Shown one piece after another: positions 5,904 to 12,971 of a stretch of DNA of 21,798 bases. Below the pieces are notes generated by a model, which saw only the letters and a program-made list of their open reading frames with translations, had not been told where the DNA came from and did no database searches. Numbering within the stretch: the stretch's first letter is position 1; every line of letters starts with the position of its first letter. The position numbers and the translations under genes are program-made. This stretch comes from CAYHSW01 sp964431075 (GTDB lineage: Bacteria; Patescibacteriota; Microgenomatia; JAMCZE01): NCBI GenBank assembly GCA_964431075.1, contig CAYSID010000016.1:1-21798 (forward strand), given 5' to 3'.

Positions 5904-8012
5904 ATGAAAGTGCAGAATATAAACTGGGGACAGAAAATAATTACTTGGAGTTTTTATGCCATGTTTTTTTTGGTGCCATTAGTGTTCACCTCCAAAACTT
6001 CGGAGCTTTTTGAATTCAATAAGATGGTTACTGTTTACGTCGCAACGATTATTATTGTCGCCGCCTGGGTTTGCAAAATGATTGCGGTCAAAAAAATTAT
6101 TTACCGGCGGACGTTTATGGAAATTCCCCTTTTGCTTTATCTGTTAACCCACGTTTTGTCCACAATTTTTTCCATAGATACCCGGACCTCCATTTTCGGC
6201 TACTATTCAAGATTTCATGAAGGCCTGTTAGCCACAATTTCATATCTGTTGTTATATTTTGCGGCTGTCTCAAATCTAACCGCGGAGAATGTCAAAAAAA
6301 TACTTTATTCAAGTTTTGTTGCTGGTATTATTATAGCCGTATGGGGAGCCTTTGAACACTATGGGCATTCCCTGTCCTGTGTTTTTGTCACCGGAAATTT
6401 CGACGTTGCCTGCTGGGTTCAGGATGTCAGAAATCGGGTCTACGCCACTCTGGGCCAACCAAACTGGATGGCGGCGTACCTTGACGTGTTGATCCTCGTT
6501 GCACTCGGTTCAGCACTTAATTTGAAATTTGAAATTCGAAATTTAAAGACATATCTCTATCCAATCTTGGCAACAGTTTTTTTTACCGGATTATTATTCA
6601 CCAAATCACAATCAGGAATTTGGGGTTTATTGGCAGGAACTATTGTTTTATTAATTATAAATTTAATAATTCATTTCAAATTTCAAATTGTTAATTTTAA
6701 ATTATTATTTGTAACTGGTATCTTGTTTCTTGCAACTTCAGTTCTTTTTGGGTTGCCGTTGCCTAGAATAAACGGCCTGTCTTTAGAAAATTATTTTTCA
6801 AAACCATCCACGATGAACGGGGAACGAATCTCTGCCCCGCCTGCAAATTCCGGTTACATTGATATCGGCATTTCCACATCCAGCGATATCAGAAAAGTCG
6901 TCTGGGAAGGGGCGCTAAAAGTTTGGCAAAGGTACCCCGTTTTCGGATCGGGGGTAGAAACTTTTGCTTTTTCCTACTATAAAGACAGGCCGGCAGCTCA
7001 TAATATGCTCTCCGAATGGGATTTTCTTTACAATAAAGCCCACAACGAAGTTCTCAATCTGCTGGCTACAACGGGCACGGTGGGAATAGTCGCCTACTTC
7101 CTGCTGATTATTGCCCTTGGCAAATTCTTAATCGGCAATTTCAAGATTTTAAATTATCTGCAAACGGGACTGGCAGGAGCTTATCTCTCCATCCTTGTCA
7201 CCAACTTTCTCGGTTTTTCGGTGGTTATCATTGGTCTGTTCTTCTTCCTTATCCCCGCCTTTATTTTTCTTTTGTCGCTTGACAACGACAATTTACGGAC
7301 AAAAAAAATGATAACTGAAGCCGTCGGCACGGAACAATGGTTTGCCATGGGCGGAGTTATTCTCTTAACAATTTATTTAATCTCGAGGCTCGTTAATTAC
7401 TGGCAGTCCGACACTGTTTATGCCCTGGGGCAAAATTTGCAGAAAGCCAATCAACCGGTGCCGGCTTTTCAAAAACTGCAGGAAGCAGTGGCGGCGATGC
7501 CGGAGGAACCGTTATATCGCGATGAGCTGGCTCAAAACACGGCTGTTTTAGCCCTAGCTGCCGCCCAAGAAGAAAACGCAACGCTGTCATCACAATTGGC
7601 CAATATCGCCCTTAAGGCCTCCGACACCGCCGTCGCCGACTCGCCCAACAATGTGGTGTTTTTGAAAAGCCGCGCCCGGGTTCTCTACTCCCTTTCCCAA
7701 CTTGATCCCAAGGTTTTACCCATGGCCCTGGAGGCGATTCTGAAAGCCGTGGATTTGGCCCCCACCGATGCCAAAATCCATTACTTTGCCGGCCTGCTTC
7801 TGGAAACCAATGATAAAATTCCCCAAGCTATAAAAATGCTCGAGGAAACCCGGGATCTGAAAATTGATTACCGCGACGCCCGGTTCCATTTGGCCAAACT
7901 TTATTTGAAAAACAACCAAAAAGATTTGGCTAAACAGGAAGCCGAGTTTATAATAAATCGCCTTGGGGATGATGAGGAAGTAAAAAAGTGGCTAGTTGAT
8001 AACAAACTATGA
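5904..8012 (+). CDS. O-antigen ligase / Wzy-type polymerase with C-terminal TPR-like domain
   Basis: 702-aa membrane protein. About a dozen hydrophobic helices occupy residues 1-500. The Wzy_C/WaaL signature lies in the large loop: GSGVETFAFSYYKDRP (about 347-362), then KAHNEVLNLLATTGTVGI (about 377-394) with the conserved His-Asn. Residues about 505-700 form helical TPR-like repeats (AFQKLQEAVAAMPEEPLYRD, then ILKAVDLAPTDAKIHYFAGL). Such proteins transfer or polymerise lipid-linked glycans, or glycosylate proteins (PglL-like); which one cannot be told. It heads an operon and ends with an ATGA overlap with the next gene. Two loops (FEIRNLK near 209 and FKFQIVNFK near 258) are encoded by a perfect 17-bp inverted repeat. 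Confidence 0.88.
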   Translation: MKVQNINWGQKIITWSFYAMFFLVPLVFTSKTSELFEFNKMVTVYVATIIIVAAWVCKMIAVKKIIYRRTFMEIPLLLYLLTHVLSTIFSIDTRTSIFGYYSRFHEGLLATISYLLLYFAAVSNLTAENVKKILYSSFVAGIIIAVWGAFEHYGHSLSCVFVTGNFDVACWVQDVRNRVYATLGQPNWMAAYLDVLILVALGSALNLKFEIRNLKTYLYPILATVFFTGLLFTKSQSGIWGLLAGTIVLLIINLIIHFKFQIVNFKLLFVTGILFLATSVLFGLPLPRINGLSLENYFSKPSTMNGERISAPPANSGYIDIGISTSSDIRKVVWEGALKVWQRYPVFGSGVETFAFSYYKDRPAAHNMLSEWDFLYNKAHNEVLNLLATTGTVGIVAYFLLIIALGKFLIGNFKILNYLQTGLAGAYLSILVTNFLGFSVVIIGLFFFLIPAFIFLLSLDNDNLRTKKMITEAVGTEQWFAMGGVILLTIYLISRLVNYWQSDTVYALGQNLQKANQPVPAFQKLQEAVAAMPEEPLYRDELAQNTAVLALAAAQEENATLSSQLANIALKASDTAVADSPNNVVFLKSRARVLYSLSQLDPKVLPMALEAILKAVDLAPTDAKIHYFAGLLLETNDKIPQAIKMLEETRDLKIDYRDARFHLAKLYLKNNQKDLAKQEAEFIINRLGDDEEVKKWLVDNKL
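6519..6535 (+). repeat. Left arm of a 17-bp perfect inverted repeat inside the ligase gene
   Basis: AATTTGAAATTTGAAAT, itself a repeated AAATTTG unit. The reverse complement is at 6673-6689. It encodes an NLKFEIRN loop between membrane helices. Confidence 0.75.
6673..6689 (-). repeat. Right arm of the 17-bp perfect inverted repeat inside the ligase gene
   Basis: ATTTCAAATTTCAAATT, exact reverse complement of 6519-6535. It encodes the HFKFQIVN loop, so the two arms bracket the codons of about two membrane helices. Confidence 0.75.
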
Positions 8013-8305
8013 CATATTTTCATTGGTTAGCTATATTTTTTGGTATTCCCCTACTTTTGTTTATTTTAATCGACCCGAAAATTTTTATTGACCATAAAAA
8101 GATATTTTTTAAAATTCTTTTTGGGGCATTTTTAATTGGCTTCCCGGCTGATTTTATTGCGATTAATTTCGGTCTTTGGACGTTCCCCAAAGGTTTATCC
8201 GGTTTAAATTTATTTACGATCCCTTTAGAAGAATATATCTGGGTCACCGGCTATGTAACCATTGTTGTTTTTTTAACACTATATTTATCTAAAAAATTGA
8301 AATGA
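8009..8305 (+). CDS. Lycopene-cyclase-domain-like small membrane protein (CrtYc-like)
   Basis: 98 aa with three hydrophobic helices. The pattern PADFIAINFGLWTFPKGLSG followed by LNLFTIPLEEYIW matches the lycopene cyclase domain of heterodimeric CrtYc/CrtYd enzymes, including the hallmark PLEE motif. In actinobacteria two such short subunits cyclise lycopene ends; here no phytoene synthase, desaturase or prenyltransferase gene is nearby, so the substrate may be another polyprenyl compound. ATGA overlaps at both ends (with the ligase and with the next gene) indicate a co-translated operon. The family assignment is from pattern only. Confidence 0.6.
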   Translation: MTYFHWLAIFFGIPLLLFILIDPKIFIDHKKIFFKILFGAFLIGFPADFIAINFGLWTFPKGLSGLNLFTIPLEEYIWVTGYVTIVVFLTLYLSKKLK

Positions 8306-8646
8306 TTTTAATTTGGATTATTATGGCCTTAACCGGCGGGACGGCAACTGTATTGTTACTGTTGTTTCAAAGAAAAATAATGCTGAAAAATTGGCGGCTT
8401 TTAGCTCTTGTTAATATCTGGTTTATTATTTTTTGGTGTATTGGTGAGAGCGTTGCCAGACAAAACAACTTGTGGCACATCAGTTTTGATAATTTTTCCG
8501 GAACAGAAATTTTAGGAACCCAACTTGGTAATATTATTTATTTTGCGGTGGTAACAACAATTTTAGCAACCGTGGCATTAATTATGGAAAAAACTTATTC
8601 TGAAGGGAAGAGATTTCATGATATCTTTTTTAAAGAACAAAAATAA
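8302..8646 (+). CDS. Second lycopene-cyclase-like small membrane protein (CrtYd-like, degenerate)
   Basis: 114 aa, three hydrophobic helices. The stretch GESVARQNNLWHISFDNFSG followed by TEILGTQLGNIIYF repeats the layout of the preceding protein (acidic residue, Trp, glycine turn, helix) but has GTQLGN where the active-site PLEE would be. That suggests a paralogue from duplication in which one subunit lost the acidic motif, as partner subunits often do. It starts with an ATGA overlap and its last 29 bp overlap the next gene. Confidence 0.5.
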   Translation: MILIWIIMALTGGTATVLLLLFQRKIMLKNWRLLALVNIWFIIFWCIGESVARQNNLWHISFDNFSGTEILGTQLGNIIYFAVVTTILATVALIMEKTYSEGKRFHDIFFKEQK

Positions 8647-9238
8647 TTGGGCCTTTTTGATTTCCCGTTTATTGGGTCCATCCCCACTTGTCATCATTTT
8701 ATGGTTTGTGGTGGCAATCCGTTCCGGCATTGGCTTTTGGAAAGCCATTTGGGTTTACCCGATTATTTTTATTTTCAGCATTGGAATTCCCCTGCTGATA
8801 ACCACATATCTTGTGGCAACAAAAAGGGTCTCCGATATTGACTGGTCAAAAATTGAAGATAGAAACAGGTTTCTTTTTCCAATAACCATTGCCGCCCTGT
8901 TTATTTTGGTCATCTTAATCTATTTTTTGACGGATTCAACAACCTTTCATCTGTCTTTGGTTTTAGCCGCAGTTATTTTGACAACAACTTTTGTCACTGC
9001 GGTTCTAAAATATAAAATCAGCGCCCATATGGTCTTAGCCTCGTTAACATTTGGCGGTATAAATTTATATTTTCACCTGCAATTTTTATGGCTTTACTTG
9101 TTATTAATTCCTATCGCCTGGGCAAGATATATTTTAAAAAAACATACTGTTGATCAGTTGGTTGCGGGAACAGTTCTAAGCAACGGAATCATGCTTCTTG
9201 CCCTTTTGATCTTCGGCTGGCCAGCTGTACCAAAATGA
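8618..9238 (+). CDS. PAP2-like integral membrane protein
   Basis: 206 aa with about six membrane helices. Two segments resemble the phosphatidic-acid phosphatase (PAP2) core: KISAHMVLAS (about 129-138; compare PSGH) and ARYILKKHTVDQLVAGT (about 169-185; compare SRxxxxxHxxxD). The first PAP2 motif (KxxxxxxRP) is not evident, so catalysis is uncertain. PAP2 enzymes remove phosphate from polyprenyl or lipid phosphates; beside a lipid-linked glycan ligase this would suit carrier recycling. AGGGAAG lies about 12 nt before the ATG. The end overlaps prmC as ATGA. Confidence 0.6.
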   Translation: MISFLKNKNNWAFLISRLLGPSPLVIILWFVVAIRSGIGFWKAIWVYPIIFIFSIGIPLLITTYLVATKRVSDIDWSKIEDRNRFLFPITIAALFILVILIYFLTDSTTFHLSLVLAAVILTTTFVTAVLKYKISAHMVLASLTFGGINLYFHLQFLWLYLLLIPIAWARYILKKHTVDQLVAGTVLSNGIMLLALLIFGWPAVPK

Positions 9239-9846
9239 CGCCTGATGCCTACAAAACCGGTTTTAAACGTTTTTACGGTCGGAATTTTTTTGTCAATGAA
9301 AATGTTTTGATCCCAAGAATTGAGACTGAAGGCATTATAGACATTGTTAAAAAATTAGCTTCGCAGGAGTTACACCTGCGAATCTGCGATGTTGGCACGG
9401 GATCGGGCTGTATCGGGATAACTTTGGCTTTAGAGCTGGAGTGCAAAGTGACTTTGATAGATATCAGCCAAAAGGCGCTGGCAGTGGCCCGGATAAACGC
9501 CAAAAGACTGGAGGCCAAGGTCAAAATTAAAAAACACGACTTGCTGGACGACGGAGGATACGATCTGGTCGTGGCTAATCTGCCCTATGTTCCCCGCCGG
9601 CGAATAAGGCACCTGCCGCCGGAGGTCCGAAACTATGAGCCCCGTCTGGCCCTTGACGGCGGCCGACGCGGTTTGGAAATAATTTACCGACTGTTGGAAC
9701 AGTGCCGCGCCCGAACGATTCAAACAATTATTCTGGAAATAGACGACACCCACAAAAAATCGGCTTTTGAAAAATTCGGCCGGGTAAAAATTTTAAAAGA
9801 TCAATTTGGAAGAAATCGGTTTGTTTGCATAGTCAAAACTCCATAG
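9235..9846 (+). CDS. prmC: Peptide chain release factor N5-glutamine methyltransferase, N-terminally reduced
   Basis: SAM-dependent enzyme that methylates the GGQ glutamine of release factors. 203 aa: FYGRNFFVNENVLIPRIET (13-31) is the characteristic entry motif, CDVGTGSGCIG (51-61) binds SAM, NLPYVP (115-120) is the substrate-binding NPPY variant, and EPRLALDGGRRGLEI (135-149) is the conserved C-terminal element. Family members are usually about 275-290 aa; the N-terminal helical release-factor-binding domain of about 75 residues is missing. The start overlaps the previous gene as ATGA. An 8-bp hairpin (9360-9382) encodes ASQELHLR just before the SAM motif. Confidence 0.9.
   Translation: MTPDAYKTGFKRFYGRNFFVNENVLIPRIETEGIIDIVKKLASQELHLRICDVGTGSGCIGITLALELECKVTLIDISQKALAVARINAKRLEAKVKIKKHDLLDDGGYDLVVANLPYVPRRRIRHLPPEVRNYEPRLALDGGRRGLEIIYRLLEQCRARTIQTIILEIDDTHKKSAFEKFGRVKILKDQFGRNRFVCIVKTP
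9360..9382 (+). repeat. In-frame hairpin inside prmC
   Basis: TTCGCAGG (9360-9367), loop AGTTACA, CCTGCGAA (9375-9382): a perfect 8-bp stem. The loop resembles AGTTTACA of the hairpin at 10746-10771. Confidence 0.75.
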
Positions 9847-9858
9847 CCGGTATATAAT
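9830..9858 (+). promoter_or_regulatory. Promoter of def, apparently leaderless
   Basis: TAGTCA (9830-9835), 17 bp, TATAAT (9853-9858). The def ATG begins 6 nt after the -10 box, at the expected transcription start. The -35 lies in the last codons of prmC. Confidence 0.7.
9831..9845 (+). repeat. 15-nt repeat ending prmC (copy 1)
   Basis: AGTCAAAACTCCATA, identical to 12956-12970. Both copies supply the final residues VKTP and the first two bases of the stop codon. Confidence 0.8.
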
Positions 9859-9864
9859 TACCCC

Positions 9865-10437
9865 ATGTACCAAATAATTCAGGCCCCCCATGAAATTCTA
9901 AGAAAAGCCACGGTGCCGGTTGCTGATTTTGACACCAAATTATTAAAAATAATCGAGGAGATGAAAACCACTCTTATTCTCCAAAAAAACCCAGAGGGGG
10001 TTGGTCTGGCGGCCAATCAGGTCGGTCTCCCCTATAAATTATTTTTAACCCATTTCAAACCATCGAAAACTGAGCCTGTACGGGTGTTTATTAATCCGGA
10101 AATAGTTGCGCATTCGCAGGAGTTTCAGGAGGAAACCAAAAAATCGCCGCTGGAGGGCTGCCTTTCCCTCCCGAAGTATTACGGAATGGTTAAAAGATGG
10201 AAATGGATTAAATTAAAATATCAGACTACTGACCACGGACTCCCGACTTCGGTAGACAGTAGTCAGTGGATAGAAAGCATTTTTGAGGACTTTCCCGCCG
10301 TGGTTATTCAGCATGAGATGGACCATCTGGAAGGGAAAATTTTTGTCGAGCGGATTTTAGAACAGAAGGGTAAAATGTATAAAATAACCGGCAAAGGGAA
10401 GAATGGAAAAGATGAATGGGAAGAGGTGGAACTATGA
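9865..10437 (+). CDS. def: Peptide deformylase
   Basis: Metal-dependent enzyme that removes the N-formyl group from nascent proteins. 190 aa with all three motifs: GVGLAANQVG (45-54), EGCLSLP (97-103, metal ligand Cys99) and QHEMDH (149-154, ligands His150 and His154, catalytic Glu151). Residues about 121-136 (TTDHGLPTSVDSSQWI) look like an insert relative to usual deformylases and are encoded by a sequence with an inverted repeat. It is first in a def-GT2-GT2-fmt operon with its own promoter. The stop overlaps the next ATG as ATGA. Confidence 0.95.
   Translation: MYQIIQAPHEILRKATVPVADFDTKLLKIIEEMKTTLILQKNPEGVGLAANQVGLPYKLFLTHFKPSKTEPVRVFINPEIVAHSQEFQEETKKSPLEGCLSLPKYYGMVKRWKWIKLKYQTTDHGLPTSVDSSQWIESIFEDFPAVVIQHEMDHLEGKIFVERILEQKGKMYKITGKGKNGKDEWEEVEL
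10224..10264 (+). repeat. Inverted-repeat insert inside def
   Basis: GACTACTG (10224-10231) and CAGTAGTC (10257-10264) flank a 25-nt loop. The segment encodes an extra loop between the core strands and the metal-binding helix. Confidence 0.6.
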
Positions 10438-11288
10438 CATCAATTATTATTGTCACGTATAACCGTCTTGATTTAGTCAAAAAATGTTTGGCCTGTTGTC
10501 CCAAGGACAGTGAAATTATTGTTGTTGATAATAATTCTTCGGAAAAAATCCCTCAAGTAACAATTGCCAATAAAGAAAATAAGGGCTTTGCAGTTGGCAA
10601 CAATCAAGGGATGAAGATTGCTAAAGGCGATTATTTCTTACTGTTAAATTCCGATTGTTTTTTAAAAAAAGATACGGTTGCTAAATTAGTTGAATTTGCA
10701 AAGAGCCACCCTGATGCCGGCGTCATTGGCCCAAAGCTTTTAAATGCCGACGGCAGTTTACAGCCGTCGGCTGGCTATTTTCCCAATTTATGGACGGTTT
10801 TTTTAATTATGTCAACCATTGACAATTGGCCGATTTTAAAAAAGTTTTTGCCGTCAATTCATGTTCGCGAAAAAACGGCCTTTGATAAAGTTAGAACTTT
10901 TGACTGGATCACCGGCGCCTGCCAATTAATTCCCAAAGAAGTTTTTGTTAAAACCGGCGGGTTTGATGAAAAATTTTTTATGTATGGCGAAGAACTTGAA
11001 TGGCAATACCGTATGCGCCAATTAAGCTACAAGAGCTACTATGAACCAAAAGCTGCGGCAATTCACCTTGGATTTTCATCCTCCTCCCCTGCCCACGGCG
11101 CTATAAAGGAATTGCAAAGTTACCTTGCTTTTTTTAGAAAATATAAACCATCATGGCAGTTGCCAATATTGAAATTTTTAATAATTTTTGGCTGCTTATT
11201 AAGAATTTTTCGAGGATTAATTCGACCGAAAAGTCGGTGGATGGTTAAGGCTTATCATGAAAGTATCAGCAATTGTCTTAAATTTTAA
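10434..11288 (+). CDS. Family 2 glycosyltransferase (rhamnosyltransferase-like)
   Basis: 284 aa, GT-A fold. MTSIIIVTYNRLDLV opens the nucleotide-binding domain, with VDNNSS at 31-36, NSD at 72-74 (the DxD-type metal site) and DWITGACQLIPKE (157-169) followed by GGFDEKFFMYGEELEW (175-190), the acceptor and catalytic-base region typical of WbbL-like enzymes. A hydrophobic stretch near 246-260 (LKFLIIFGCLLRIF) may anchor it to the membrane. The ATG at 10434 (ATGA overlap with def) is chosen over an ATG at 10416 inside def. Predicted to add a sugar to a lipid-linked surface glycan. It overlaps the next gene by 32 bp. Confidence 0.9.
   Translation: MTSIIIVTYNRLDLVKKCLACCPKDSEIIVVDNNSSEKIPQVTIANKENKGFAVGNNQGMKIAKGDYFLLLNSDCFLKKDTVAKLVEFAKSHPDAGVIGPKLLNADGSLQPSAGYFPNLWTVFLIMSTIDNWPILKKFLPSIHVREKTAFDKVRTFDWITGACQLIPKEVFVKTGGFDEKFFMYGEELEWQYRMRQLSYKSYYEPKAAAIHLGFSSSSPAHGAIKELQSYLAFFRKYKPSWQLPILKFLIIFGCLLRIFRGLIRPKSRWMVKAYHESISNCLKF
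10746..10771 (+). repeat. GC-rich hairpin inside the first glycosyltransferase gene
   Basis: GCCGACGGC (10746-10754), loop AGTTTACA, GCCGTCGGC (10763-10771): a perfect 9-bp stem, encoding ADGSLQPSA, a conserved GT2 loop. Confidence 0.7.
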
Positions 11289-12114
11289 TTTACCAAAGGA
11301 TACGATTTCGGTAGTGGCAGATTTGAAAAAGCAAACCGTTAAACCGGAAATAATTGTCGTGGATAACGAATCAACGGATAACTCCCTAAAATTGATCCGG
11401 TTGGCTCATCCCGATATAAAAATAATTTCATTACCCAAAAATGTCGGGGTGGCTGGTGGGTACAATGCGGGAATAAAAACCGCGAGAGGAGAATACATTG
11501 CTGTCTTGAATAACGATTTAATAATTGAACAAAGGGACTGTTTAGAAAAATTAATTGACGCGGGCGCGGATATTGCCGGACCATTAATTTATTTTGCTAA
11601 AGGGTATGAGTATCACCAGCCCGCTAAGGGCAGTATTATTTGGTATGCTGGCGGAAAAATTGATTGGAATAATATGTACCACTCGCATATTGGCGTTGAT
11701 GAAGTTGATACCGGACAATTTAAACAAGGAGAAACAGAATTTATCACCGGGGCCTTTATGGTTTTTAAACGCAAAGTGTTTGAAAAAATCGGGTATTTCA
11801 ACGAAAACTACGCCCTTTATTTAGAGGATGCCGAAATCTGTGAGCGGGCCAGACGAGCCAGTTTTAAATTATTATTTGTCCCACAAGCACGCGCCTATCA
11901 CAAAGTTTCTCAAACCGCCGGCAACAGCATCGGTGGCGGTCTAAACGATTATTACCTGACTCGCAACCGTTTAATGTTTGGTCTTTCTTTTGCTCACCTC
12001 CGCACGAAGTTCGCCTTGCTTCGCGAAGCCGTTAAATTATTATTTGCCGGCCGGCCTAACCAAAAACGGGGGGTCAAGGACTTTTTCCGGCGAAACCTTG
12101 GCAAAACCATTTGA
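11257..12114 (+). CDS. Family 2 glycosyltransferase
   Basis: 285 aa, GT-A fold and a likely paralogue of the preceding gene. MKVSAIVLNFNLPKDT, VDNEST (35-40), NNVGVAGG-like segment KNVGVAGGYNAGI (61-73), LNNDL (84-88, metal site) and ITGAFMVFKRKVFEKIGYF (163-181) with LEDAE at 189-193 (catalytic acid pair). It starts 32 bp before the end of the previous gene, so translation is probably coupled. Expected to work on the same surface glycan, perhaps the substrate of the ligase at 5904. It ends 5 bp before fmt. Confidence 0.9.
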   Translation: MKVSAIVLNFNLPKDTISVVADLKKQTVKPEIIVVDNESTDNSLKLIRLAHPDIKIISLPKNVGVAGGYNAGIKTARGEYIAVLNNDLIIEQRDCLEKLIDAGADIAGPLIYFAKGYEYHQPAKGSIIWYAGGKIDWNNMYHSHIGVDEVDTGQFKQGETEFITGAFMVFKRKVFEKIGYFNENYALYLEDAEICERARRASFKLLFVPQARAYHKVSQTAGNSIGGGLNDYYLTRNRLMFGLSFAHLRTKFALLREAVKLLFAGRPNQKRGVKDFFRRNLGKTI

Positions 12115-12119
12115 TCTTT

Positions 12120-12971
12120 ATGTCTGTGATTTTTTTTGGCTCGTCAAACTACTGTCTGCCCCTTCTGGAGACTCTAAAGCCACGGCTTAAACTGGTAATA
12201 ACTAAACCGGATCAACCAATAGGCAGAAAACAAACCCTCACTCCCTCGGCGGTTAAAGTCTGGGCCCAAAAAAACGCCGTCCCCGTCGCCACCCCCGCCG
12301 CCCGCGAAGAACTTACTACGATATTACGTAATATCGTAGTGGATTTGGGGATCGTTGCCGATTTTGGGATGATTATTCCTAAAGAAGCATTTTTTCTTCC
12401 TAAGCTGGGAATTTTTAACATTCACTTCAGCAAACTGCCGGAGTTTCGCGGTCCGTCGCCGGTCCAGTTTACCCTTTGGCGCGGCGACAAAATCGCCTGG
12501 ATAACCATTTTCAAACTGAAACACTATCCCGATTTAAAAATAAAAATGGACTCCGGCCCGATTCTGTGGCAAAAATCCTGCTCCATCAATTCTGACGACA
12601 CGACGTCAAGTTTATACACTCGCTTGTTTGAGGAAATCGCCAAAAAAATCTCAAAAATAAACTTTGAAGGATCACTAACAGAACAGGATCATTCTAAAGC
12701 AACTTATACCAGATTTTTAGCCCGGCAAGACGGTTTTGTTGATTATTCCAAAATTGCAGATTCCAGATTCTGTACTCAAGTTTATAATCAGTATCGCGCT
12801 ATGCACCCCTGGCCCGGCCTTTGGACCATCAAAGACGGCCGGCGGATGAAAATTCTCAAATGCCACATGGGTGACTCTCGACTCGTTATTGATGAAATCC
12901 AATTCGAGGGGAAATCTCCTCAAAAAACCTTCCCCGACTCAAGTATTTTTTTGAGAGTCAAAACTCCATAA
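12120..12971 (+). CDS. fmt: Methionyl-tRNA formyltransferase
   Basis: Formylates initiator Met-tRNA using 10-formyl-THF; its product is the substrate class that Def later processes. 283 aa. Catalytic-domain motif FNIHFSKLPEFRGPSP (99-114; Asn100 and His102) and MDSGPIL (143-149; Asp144) match the family triad, and the C-terminal tRNA-binding domain shows YRAMHPWPGLW. The ATG at 12120, 5 bp after the GT2 stop, is preferred over a TTG at 12111. A perfect 26-bp palindrome lies in the codons for TTILRNIVV. The C-terminus after EGKSPQ is unusual and ends in the 15-nt repeat shared with prmC. The last 52 bp overlap an unrelated minus-strand gene. Confidence 0.93.
   Translation: MSVIFFGSSNYCLPLLETLKPRLKLVITKPDQPIGRKQTLTPSAVKVWAQKNAVPVATPAAREELTTILRNIVVDLGIVADFGMIIPKEAFFLPKLGIFNIHFSKLPEFRGPSPVQFTLWRGDKIAWITIFKLKHYPDLKIKMDSGPILWQKSCSINSDDTTSSLYTRLFEEIAKKISKINFEGSLTEQDHSKATYTRFLARQDGFVDYSKIADSRFCTQVYNQYRAMHPWPGLWTIKDGRRMKILKCHMGDSRLVIDEIQFEGKSPQKTFPDSSIFLRVKTP
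12315..12340. repeat. Perfect 26-bp palindrome inside fmt
   Basis: Half-site ACTACGATATTAC (12315-12327) followed directly by its exact reverse complement (12328-12340), with no loop. It is in frame and lies just before the VADFG strand of the formyltransferase domain. Confidence 0.9.

Noticed and set aside
7393..7919. Two minus-strand ORFs opposite the C-terminal part of the ligase
   Set aside because: They lack starts and family motifs and are opposite a convincing TPR-like domain.
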